64,000 nucleotides of DNA from Apostichopus japonicus (taxonomy: Eukaryota > Echinodermata > Holothuroidea > Aspidochirotida > Stichopodidae): contig NC_092578.1 in NCBI RefSeq assembly GCF_037975245.1, forward strand, positions 3,493,001 through 3,557,000. The letters are read 5' to 3'. The notes beneath the pieces are model-generated. The model saw nothing but the letters and a program-made list of their open reading frames with translations, ran no database searches and was not told the origin of the DNA. Below are positions 58,801 through 64,000 of this stretch, one piece after another (the stretch's first letter is position 1; each line of letters opens with the position of its first letter). A program made the position numbers and the translations under genes.

Positions 58801-61800
58801 GAATCAAAACTATATGTGTATTTACTTTGACATGAACAAAGATGTAACTATGACACAATTCACGACATATATCAGAATATATTGTAACAGCCAAATGAAT
58901 CAAAACTAAATGTGTATTTACTTTGACATGAACAAAGATGTAAATATGACACAATTCACGACATATATCAGAATATATTGTACCAGCCAAATGAATCAAA
59001 ACTATATGTGTATTTACTTTGACATGAACAAAGATGTAACTATGACACAATTCACGACATATATCAGAATATATTGTAACAGCCAAATGAATCAAAACTA
59101 AATGTGTATTTACTTTGACATGAACAAAGATGTAAATATGACACAATTCACGACATGTATCAGAATATATTGTAACAGCCAAATGAATCAAAACTAAATG
59201 TGTATTTACTTTGACATGAACAAAGATGTAAATATGACACAATTCACGACATATATCAGAATATATTGTAACAGCCAAATGAATCAAAACTAAATGTGTA
59301 TTTACTTTGACATGAACAAAGATGTAAATATGACACAATTCACGACATATATCAGAATATATTGTAACAGCCAAATGAATCAAAACTAAATGTGTATTTA
59401 CTTTGACATGAACAAAGATGTAAATATGACACAATTCACGACATATATCAGAATATATTGTACCAGCCAAATGAATCAAAACTATATGTGTATTTACTTT
59501 GACATGAACAAAGATGTAACTATGACACAATTCACGACATATATCAGAATATATTGTACCAGCCAAATGAATCAAAACTAAATGTGTATTTACTTTGACA
59601 TGAACAAAGATGTAAATATGACACAATTCACGACATATATCAGAATATATTGTACCAGCCAAATGAATCAAAACTATATGTGTATTTACTTTGACATGAA
59701 CAAAGATGTAACTATGACACAATTCACGACATATATCAGAATATATTGTACCAGCCAAATGAATCAAAACTAAATGTGTATTTACTTTGACATGAACAAA
59801 GATGTAACTATGACACAATTCACGACATATATCAGAATATATTGTACCAGCCAAATGAATCAAAACTAAATGTGTATTTACTTTGACATGAACAAAGATG
59901 TAAATATGACACAATTCACGACATATATCAGAATATATTGTACCAGCCAAATGAATCAAAACTAAATGTGTATTTACTTTGACATGAACAAAGATGTAAA
60001 TATGACACAATTCACGACATATATCAGAATATATTGTACCAGCCAAATGAATCAAAACTAAATGTGTATTTACTTTGACATGAACAAAGATGTAAATATG
60101 ACACAATTCACGACATATATCTGAATATATTGTACCAGCCAAATGAATCAAAACTAAATGTGTATTTACTTTGACATGAACAAAGATGTAAATATGACAC
60201 AATTCATGACATGTATCAGAATATACGGTACCAGCCAAGGAGGTTGTAAACAGTGTCACTGCACGCTGAAGACAAACATTCTAATTAGAGGTCATATGTA
60301 ATAATTCAAAAATGACTTACATAGAGGGAGATGGCATGGCCAGCCTGTAGTTCAAACATTGCTGGCTGAATCAGAAACGGAGGTAGCTCAGTCTTATCAC
60401 CGGCTGACACGGACTGCCAAAAGAAAATATGTTGAGATTAAGGGTAAGTGGAGGTCCTAAAAGAAGTTAATTAGGGGGTAGGGGATCCAGGCATGGACCC
60501 AGGGGCTTGTGGGGTATGACCCACCTCGCACCACACCCACCCTCCCCTTCCACAAACTCATCCCTCTCCCTCCACATTTCCAAATTCACACAAAAATTCA
60601 AAAGTAGTTATTAGCACCACCTTGCATGTAGACCTAAATTATAGACCTCATTTTATAGGCTACAATACTTCATAATGCACCATTGGATGTCTTGAATTTT
60701 AGTTTTATTCCTTGGAAAAGTTTGGGGGGGGGGAGGAGGGGCATGCCCTCAGAACCCATACAAACCCATAAATTTCCCTACCTTGAAACTTGTAGCCGGC
60801 CAACAGTCTCTGGGCATCACACAAAATCTGCCGCTGCCTCCTTCGTTCTTGACCACAAATTCTCTGGTGACATCTCCACCGGTCAGACAGTACCCGCAAT
60901 CGATACAAGAGGAGGGCACTGAGGATAACCATTAGGTAATTAATGTCAAAGGACAACAAAATTACTACTAACTCTGTTTAAGCTCATGTGTTACATTACA
61001 GGGAACCATTTATCAAGCATCCCATAGTGAAATACTGTTCGAAATGGTCAAAATTGCTATTATACAAATGCACCGAACAGAGCGATAATAGTATTTTCAG
61101 TATTTCACATGAAGCAAAAATTTAGTAACCTGAACATTGCATCAACAAACGTGAACACTGAAAGTATTTTATTCCCTGCATTAAACAGCATGTCTTGAGA
61201 TCAAGAAAATTTGCTCCCGCATGTGTCCCAATAATGTTTCAAACAAGAAAACTGTTAGTAAATAGTAAATAAAGGCAGGACATTAATGTATCCACATGGA
61301 TTTTACATTCATGTGATCTCTTCAAAATGGCCATTATGTTGGTAAAAAAAGCAAAGAGTATATTTTCATGAACTATTTTGTACATACAAGTGCTGAGAAA
61401 AGACGGTCATGCTAGGATCGATTTGACTGTGTTTATTATAATGGCATGCATAATGAGGTTAACATTTAAAAAGTAGTGTTAGACATACACACAGTGTTTC
61501 ATACTGGCGACACTAAATAACACATCAAAGTTCAAGCACAGGAAGCAATATTAAACTTGTCTGTGGTAAATAAATTATTTCTTAGTAATAACACGGAAAG
61601 CACACATATTTCAGGATACATCCTGTGGACTTTTTACAACATCAAAGTTTAAAGTCTCAGTACGTGTTTGTCAAATTTAAACTTCGACCTTTCAGCTTAC
61701 TGCCCTAAAAGCTCAGTGAAAATGACACCGTTCTATGCAATTTCCATATCAGAATTCATTATATTTATTGAGCTATCTATCATTAAAAATTTTGAGCTGA

Positions 61801-62698
61801 ATAAAATTCGCCAGATTTATTAACGAGTCCTCTGTTTTGTTCACAACTGTTAGGCCTAGGACTACTTTCATGGCTAACCTGTCTTAGGTCCTTTCTCTTG
61901 AATAGTATCTTTCTTTCTGTCTTACCGGTGCAGCTTGCAAAATTGTGTCATTTCCTTCCATTGCAATGAATAAACAGGTGTTTTCAGACGTTTCCTCCGT
62001 GGAATCGTATAAAAAAAAGTGGACTATACGAGTATATATATGTGTAGGTTACATTTGTGTAATGAACATGCTGATATGGGCGGTCGCAGTGATTTTAGGT
62101 TAAATCGTTCGCGCCATAAGGGCAACAGATAGTTCTCCAATAAACCCACCTGGTCAGAGTACATTTAGAATAAGAAACACTGAATCTGCTTCGGAAGTTT
62201 GTTTTCTGAAATTCATCAGCAAACATGCATTCATCAGCAAACCAACCCACTACTTGTAAACTTGTACATGGTCCATAAACCTGGACATGTGTCATGTGTG
62301 CATATTTTGTCACTTTATAATATATAACACATATACTTGTATCCCTCTCTGAAGGGACCACACGCTCCTATGTTGCCTCCCCCACTTCCTACCCCCCTCC
62401 CCACCACTTGTCCACAAGTAAAGAAACCTTGCTATGAGCTTGTTACCCAACCAAAATCTTCTGAATGCGAGATGATACATTATATGACCCAAATGATATG
62501 TTTTTAATACCCAAATTTACTTACAGCTCAACACCGGGGGCAACCTTTTGCCCTGCAGTTGGACCACCACTGGTTGCGACGACTGCGTCTGTACTTTGAG
62601 TTCGTCTTCAAAGTCCATCAGAGAGTCCGGCATGAAGCGGATGTTGTACTGACAGCTCATCCCTGGAGCTACGATTCCTTGCTCCCCTGGGAATTTAC
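36941..62698 (-). CDS. DLEC1: DLEC1 (CFAP81) homologue, 22 C-terminal exons
   Basis: Transcript-order exons are 62698-62525, 60918-60782, 60413-60321, 56788-56698, 55337-55175, 53932-53719, 52602-52339, 51716-51492, 50719-50555, 50073-49931, 49694-49541, 48216-47978, 46788-46576, 46195-45973, 44942-44768, 43985-43624, 40945-40725, 40494-40121, 39614-39438, 39202-39040, 37955-37835 and 37064-36941: about 1,400 codons. DLEC1 is a roughly 1,750-residue ciliary/sperm-tail protein built of ASH/MSP-like beta-sandwich repeats. The order of landmarks follows human DLEC1 to its last residues: VAPGM, DCGYCL, DITAQHHIKF, LSDCDIVE, TGVPTQ, DMWGDYSDNLIC, VRFGTHV, VILAEHEG, GYALG, DFGICLVGQQR, TGQGSYDNRY. 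All junctions are in phase except exon 17 to 18, where one base is out of register. The N-terminal fifth lies beyond 64000. Confidence 0.93.
37065..37834. other. DLEC1 last intron
   Basis: Dominated at its left part by A+T-rich unique sequence and at its 5' (right) end by the (TA)n run. Confidence 0.6.
37771..37829. repeat. (TA)n microsatellite at a splice donor
   Basis: About 29 TA units, ending within the GTAAGT donor (37834-37829) of the penultimate DLEC1 exon; an imperfect AT-rich lead-in lies at 37745-37770. Confidence 0.95.
37835..37955 (-). CDS. DLEC1: DLEC1 penultimate exon
   Basis: DPVDDNDLEVFSISPAVGYL and AILKIYFTAR, matching FRVSPNSGLLEA and LQVFFTAR in human. The donor AG|GTAAGT runs straight into a (TA)n microsatellite. 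Confidence 0.92.
37956..39039. other. DLEC1 intron 20
   Basis: No repeat of note. A 56-bp frame with splice-like borders at 38713-38768 breaks phase and was rejected as an exon. Confidence 0.55.
39040..39202 (-). CDS. DLEC1: DLEC1 exon (LDFGICLVGQQRSLEVTVTN)
   Basis: KLPLYAVVTLPSLVITPELL and DFGICLVGQQRSLEVTVTN, matching VPLRAVVAVPEL and DFGTCFVSQQR in human. Donor G|GTAAAA, phase 1, which joins directly to the exon at 37955. Confidence 0.94.
39438..39614 (-). CDS. DLEC1: DLEC1 exon (ISVAFKLTLNLITT)
   Basis: ISVAFKLTLNLITTALESLE, an acidic loop, then RRLHIRRNLDICYNNGTIQ, corresponding to VNVSFSLSLELL and LLLEYTNQTTQ in human. Phase 0 both sides; acceptor ATGATAG, donor CAG|GTAGCT. Confidence 0.9.
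40121..40494 (-). CDS. DLEC1: DLEC1 exon with apparent frame break at its start
   Basis: From DRVEYGDDFTRLIHRLKIET to VDEMVTLPSQKNVE the frame is open, and it joins the next exon in phase 0. At the acceptor (TTTCAG|TAAATTC) the phase is one base off relative to the previous exon, and the straight join meets TGA at the T4 run (40472-40475). Either one base is extra there, or a micro-exon was missed. Confidence 0.78.
40725..40945 (-). CDS. DLEC1: DLEC1 exon (DCVGYALGYVSLAD)
   Basis: IIPARSHASIVTYFTPDVKY and VTDCVGYALGYVSLAD match the VECTGYALGFMSLD stretch in human. It ends MKPAM at AT|GTGAGT, leaving phase 2, which does not fit the next exon. Confidence 0.9.
41271..43651 (-). repeat. 93-bp minisatellite derived from a DLEC1 exon end and its 5' splice site
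   Basis: About 25 units of 87-93 bp (93 bp between 41510, 41603 and 41696). On the gene strand each unit contains a copy of the last 27 bases of the DLEC1 exon at 43624-43985, then CTG|GTAAGAATGAAT, the same as the real donor. A second, diverged copy within each unit (CAGCTGATAAGAATGAA) shows that the unit is itself an old dimer. A block of about 740 bp (eight units) is repeated: the variant ACCTAAATAATACTGATTTA sits at 41911 and 42651. The left part (41271-41404) is degenerate. Confidence 0.92.
43624..43985 (-). CDS. DLEC1: DLEC1 exon whose 3' end seeds the 93-bp minisatellite
   Basis: LRVDWRLFNLQEGDPTILDL, GNPFPLLDENGREI, an acidic variable stretch and MGKLVTVILAEHEGNPADG, ending PFSVNKSQL at the donor CTG|GTAAGA. 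The last nine codons and the donor are themselves the terminal unit of the intronic array at 41271-43651. Confidence 0.93.
44397..44751. mobile_element. hAT-type MITE, 355 bp
   Basis: Perfect 16-bp inverted ends CAGGGGTGGGCAACCT, flanked by TTGTAAGT (left) and TTGTACGT (right), a near-identical 8-bp target duplication as hAT elements make. No transposase inside. It lies in the DLEC1 intron between the exons at 44942 and 43985. Confidence 0.9.
44768..44942 (-). CDS. DLEC1: DLEC1 exon (VVRFGTHVCGVPAVQRPLKV)
   Basis: The acceptor is TTTTTTTAAG at 44943, giving ISDLVPMVIPVKATVIGCPL in phase; a closer TTTCAG would break the frame. VRFGTHVCG and INNSPYG follow human RFGTQVSGG and LNNSSP. Confidence 0.92.
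45669..45890 (+). mobile_element. tRNA-derived SINE, second type
   Basis: GGAGTGTTAGCTCAGTGGTT contains an A box (TAGCTCAGTGG) and GAGTTTGAGTC is a B-box-like word 45 bp later. The body ends CTTGAGGCTTTGATAAGCC and GTTCCTGCTTGCAGGAGG, a small hairpin. It differs from the SINE at 29992. Confidence 0.65.
45973..46195 (-). CDS. DLEC1: DLEC1 exon (DMWGDYSDNLIC)
   Basis: LAFIVEPAAGTLKPFETLTV and CDMWGDYSDNLICM match NMWGEYWDNLICTV of human DLEC1. This is among the strongest identity markers. Phase 2 to 0. Confidence 0.95.
46376..46502. repeat. Low-complexity A+T tract
   Basis: Interleaved ATTTTTAAAATTTA words and an A-rich end in a DLEC1 intron. Confidence 0.85.
46576..46788 (-). CDS. DLEC1: DLEC1 exon (AIDFGSEVEIGSSPSRFVHI)
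   Basis: AIDFGSEVEIGSSPSRFVHI opens another ASH repeat; a basic, Pro/Ser-rich linker follows (KPPTPPESSRKRVNSPK). Donor AG|GTCAAT. Confidence 0.9.
46789..47977. other. DLEC1 intron 12
   Basis: Unique sequence. Plus-strand frames at 47240-47656 lack splice context and are on the wrong strand for this gene. Confidence 0.5.
47978..48216 (-). CDS. DLEC1: DLEC1 exon (FEPSSGDLKPHEELKITVTL)
   Basis: FEPSSGDLKPHEELKITVTL and LLVPCKVEGMVQPVVLSVSG. Human has LPCHVSGMKKPLVLGISG. Donor AG|GTAATG, phase 2. Confidence 0.93.
48217..49540. other. DLEC1 intron 11
   Basis: No exon or repeat recognised; the minus-strand frames at 48614-48829 and 49071-49268 do not match the protein. Confidence 0.5.
49541..49694 (-). 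CDS. DLEC1: DLEC1 exon (VYTGVPTQHQVVLINQTLLP)
   Basis: FVPVKADVQRPQACL and VYTGVPTQHQVVLINQTLLP match LYLGVPTKTTITLINGTLLP in human. Donor AAG|GTCAGT. Confidence 0.94.
49931..50073 (-). CDS. DLEC1: DLEC1 exon (GELGPLASETIPVTF)
   Basis: SKREGELGPLASETIPVTFR and SVIECIVEDGTDW. The pattern G-x-L-x-P-x5-V-x-F closes an ASH repeat. Phase 0 to 2. Confidence 0.9.
50130..50425 (+). repeat. Polypurine (GA-rich) tract
   Basis: Almost uninterrupted purines on the plus strand for nearly 300 bases, including GGGAGGACAAGGAG tandem words at 50357-50410. It sits in the intron between the DLEC1 exons at 50719 and 50073. The long frames translated from it are compositional. Confidence 0.85.
50555..50719 (-). 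CDS. DLEC1: DLEC1 exon (IDFGLVQFGNSASVDLVIRN)
   Basis: IDFGLVQFGNSASVDLVIRN is a classic ASH/MSP entry strand: a DFG followed by a G-x3 turn and an IRN strand. Acceptor CTTAG, donor GAG|GTATGA. Confidence 0.92.
50720..51491. other. DLEC1 intron 8
   Basis: C9 run near 50995-51003; otherwise nothing recognised. Confidence 0.5.
51492..51716 (-). CDS. DLEC1: DLEC1 exon (LSDCDIVEIQP)
   Basis: FFKWETLSDCDIVEIQPTQG and VGPLEETVLCHIENQTAPVF. Human has ISDCHIIEVEP. Donor AAG|GTACAT, phase 0. Confidence 0.94.
51988..52204 (+). repeat. Degenerate tandem repeat, about 72-bp unit, three copies
   Basis: Copies start near 51988, 52061 and 52132, sharing GCCCTTTACCTCTGAGGT-type sequence followed by a TGATATTCTGGTGGC-type word and AATGTAACACTTATCT. 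Confidence 0.75.
52339..52602 (-). CDS. DLEC1: DLEC1 exon (SVLHLILEDIP)
   Basis: SVLHLILEDIPTS, a Ser/Thr-rich variable loop, then ALELEVGGECEEFNIVVHPY and AIIVPGQI. The human counterpart has LQMVLEEVP, VLEIEV and ALIIPGE. Confidence 0.9.
52603..53718. other. DLEC1 intron 6
   Basis: C-rich runs near 52690-52708 and 52870-52910; no repeat element or exon recognised. Confidence 0.5.
53719..53932 (-). CDS. DLEC1: DLEC1 exon (NVELPYFWQ)
   Basis: NVELPYFWQCYRPIPVNPRP and VFHINPDRGTLPPGGKTKAT. HVELAFYWQ is the human counterpart. Acceptor TTTTTTCAG, donor GCG|GTACGT, phase 0. Confidence 0.92.
54614..55042. mobile_element. hAT-type MITE, 429 bp
   Basis: Left end CAGGGTTTCCCTAACT; right end in reverse complement CAGGGGTTCCCTAACT. 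Flanks TTATACGA and CTATACAA agree at six of eight positions, consistent with an aged 8-bp target duplication. Subterminal CGAACCCC and GAACCCCCTG words repeat inward. Located in the DLEC1 intron between 55175 and 53932. Confidence 0.82.
55175..55337 (-). CDS. DLEC1: DLEC1 exon (DLRDITAQHHIKF)
   Basis: LGDLRDITAQHHIKFKPVNP and ETKHIVIQNT match the LTDLTAQHFIRFEP region of human DLEC1. Donor AC|GTGAGT. Confidence 0.93.
55338..56697. other. DLEC1 intron 4
   Basis: A G/A-rich run at 55808-55900 (GGGAGGGGTGAGGGAGGGAG) with G4-forming potential; the rest is unremarkable. Confidence 0.5.
56698..56788 (-). CDS. DLEC1: DLEC1 exon (VCDNCNVKHFTIK)
   Basis: ITFSPRSASVFEKTVTIVCD continues directly from the previous exon, so the minisatellite between them is not needed for coding. 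The donor G|GTAAAA leaves phase 1. Confidence 0.88.
57850..60238 (-). repeat. 96-bp minisatellite, about 25 units, open in one frame
   Basis: Units such as TAAATGTGTATTTACTTTGA (plus strand start) repeat every 96 bp with very few variant sites: GTAAATATG or GTAACTATG, ACATGTATC or ACATATATC, TGTACCAGC or TGTAACAGC, ACTAAATG or ACTATATG. Variants alternate to form 192-bp dimers at 58718-59101 and 59390-59773. As 96 is divisible by three and the unit has no minus-strand stop in one frame, an 812-codon frame spans 60259-57821, encoding a 32-residue repeat containing LCHIYIFVHVKVNTHLVLIH. It lies in a DLEC1 intron whose flanking exons join without it, so it is treated as non-coding. Confidence 0.95.
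60321..60413 (-). CDS. DLEC1: DLEC1 exon (MFELQAGHAISLY)
   Basis: 31 codons, phase 0 on both sides, with QPAMFELQAGHAISLY matching the FELAPGHAI stretch of human DLEC1. The donor TAT|GTAAGT leads into the 3.5-kb intron that holds the 96-bp minisatellite. Confidence 0.88.
60782..60918 (-). CDS. DLEC1: DLEC1 exon (CIDCGYCLTGG)
   Basis: LPSSCIDCGYCLTGGDVTRE and FVVKNEGGSGRFCVMPRDCW. CGYCL, a free-standing family signature, opens the next beta-sandwich. Longer frames overlapping here are out of phase. Confidence 0.92.
60919..62524. other. DLEC1 intron 1 (within window)
   Basis: A+T-rich unique sequence; the minus-strand frame at 62095-62361 and others were not recognised as coding. Confidence 0.5.
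62525..62698 (-). CDS. DLEC1: DLEC1 exon (most upstream in window)
   Basis: GKFPGEQGIVAPGMSCQYNI and FMPDSLMDFEDELKVQTQ end in LPPVLS. This is the first ASH-type repeat seen. It starts with two bases of a codon, so an upstream exon must exist beyond the window. Confidence 0.9.
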
Positions 62699-64000
62699 CT
62701 GCAAAAAGGAGAAAAAGAGAATTCTTTTGGTTAAGCCAAAAAGAAGAAGTGGTTTTATACCAATTTGAATTCCAGTAGTTTAATCACAACGAGCATAATT
62801 TCTTCCACAATTATGGCATCGCGTGCCTGAAATCTTAAGAAAGTCATCATGGTTTTCTCACAAAAAACACCACAAACCTTGACTAGTCCTAACAGTCTCA
62901 CAACAGAGTTTATTTTAGCCTAGCCTAATTTTTGCAAGCAAGAATCAAAGCTGAATTTATTTGATTTATCACTAACTGCTGTGGCTAGCTATGGTACTAG
63001 TTATTTGTGACTCTTTGTTTTTGTTTCATACAGATAATATGTCTCTCAAGTGTCTTTAAAGAACCTGGAAGGAATAGGAAAAATGTGGTTAAAAAAAAAA
63101 AGGCAAATTGCAACAGTACTTTTTACTTGAGGTTGCTGCACTTTTTTTAGCTCAGTAAAACATTGCTTACTTTCAAAACAACGTATATCGTCACGCACAG
63201 TTAATTGTTACTGCACCTGGGAGATAAACGACTAGCCTCTATGAATTGTCAATAAGAACTTCTTCCACTATTTAGACAGAGCTTTTTCAAGTTTATTCCC
63301 CATTTTCTAAGATCAACACTTCATGAATAGTTTTATCATCACAGCACATTTTGGCAAGCAGTTAATTTCTTCTGCCATCTTTCAGGTTTCTTATAATTTT
63401 GAACACAAGTTTTTTTTCCCCTCTTATCAATCGCTTAAATCGCTCTAATTCCGAGGGAACGTAACATATTTCCCCCTTCCTGTAATTTCCCTCGGAAAAA
63501 CAAGGAAATACGTTCTTTGAGAGAATGGCGATCGGTAAAGCTTGAAGGCAAGTGCTGTGAGTACTTTTGACAAATTTGGTAACATATCTTTGGTTTAGAT
63601 GAGGAAGCCAACTGTCATATACACATGGGAATATTTACACTGTATATTGTGCCAAGGAGAACCAAACTCTTTAAGATGTGGATCTATATGCCTCTCAGTA
63701 CTACCGTCATGGCCATGTATATCAATATATTTTAACATTTATCATAATAAGAAAACCGTTGAAACAGATGATAATATAGAAACCTCTGACACCCACCTTC
63801 CCTCCCTCGCTCCTCTCCCCTTCCCCCCCCCCCGACCGACCCCTGACTATATAGGGGTGGCCACTGATGGTGTAATGGATAGCCTACTGTAGTTCATGGA
63901 GCACAGGGCTTGTAACTAATAGCTAGGTCACTGGTTCTTATTCAATTTCAGTAAAAAAAGTTCTTTGCTCTTTTCCAGAAATAGATAATTGCTAGAAACA
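62699..64000. other. DLEC1 upstream intron, no exon seen to the window edge
   Basis: The exon at 62698 needs one base from an upstream exon, so this stretch is taken as intron. T- and A-rich runs and a C9-C10 run near 63824-63833; no minus-strand exon matches DLEC1. Confidence 0.55.

Noticed and set aside
57821-60259. 812-codon minus-strand frame as a protein-coding gene
   Set aside because: It is a pure 96-bp tandem repeat inside a DLEC1 intron; flanking exons (60413-60321 and 56788-56698) join in phase without it, and the frame is open only because 96 is a multiple of three.
1-64000. CRISPR arrays, bacterial operons, prophage or viral genes
   Set aside because: Intron-containing metazoan genes span the window; tandem arrays have no spacer structure, and no viral or bacterial protein was recognised.

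Overview
The window is animal nuclear DNA: about 61% A+T by eye, intron-rich protein genes with GT-AG splicing, many simple repeats and minisatellites, tRNA-derived SINEs and short terminal-inverted-repeat (TIR) transposons. The gene set (a CARD-domain gene, a PTTG1IP/PBF homologue, a cholinesterase-like gene, a DLEC1/CFAP81 homologue), the intron sizes and the mobile-element style suit an invertebrate deuterostome such as an echinoderm. That placement is inference; no rRNA or mitochondrial marker is present.

Layout. (1) 59-401 (+): last coding exon of a gene whose product ends in a CARD. (2) 402-8073: no gene seen; poly-G/poly-C tracts, transposon fragments and several tandem duplications. 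(3) 8074-22135 (-): a complete PTTG1IP homologue with seven coding exons per isoform, one GC-AG intron, and two alternative last exons that encode different acidic tails. (4) 24163-26315: a 2.15-kb DNA-transposon-like element carrying ten copies of a 14-bp motif. (5) 26708-34913 (+): a cholinesterase/carboxylesterase-family gene of nine predicted coding exons; Glu and His of the catalytic triad are kept but the nucleophilic Ser is Gly. (6) 34091-36246: transposon debris, including a relic of a hAT transposase. (7) 36941-62698 (-): 22 exons of a DLEC1 homologue, about 1,400 codons covering the C-terminal part; the N-terminal exons lie beyond the right edge. Its introns hold two large minisatellites (93-bp and 96-bp periods), two hAT-type MITEs and a SINE.

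Orientation. The CARD gene and PTTG1IP converge, PTTG1IP and the cholinesterase-like gene diverge around the transposon region, and the cholinesterase-like gene and DLEC1 converge. Nothing suggests a shared pathway: the products are, by homology, an adaptor-type CARD protein, a small type I membrane protein, a secreted esterase-fold protein, and a ciliary protein with ASH/MSP-type beta-sandwich repeats.

The most notable observations are the paired alternative last exons of PTTG1IP, the nucleophile-less cholinesterase-like protein, and a DLEC1 intron minisatellite whose repeat unit is a copy of the adjoining exon end plus its 5' splice site, giving an array of about two dozen decoy donors. Exon boundaries were built by hand from splice signals, phase continuity and recalled family similarity; no alignment or transcript data were available.
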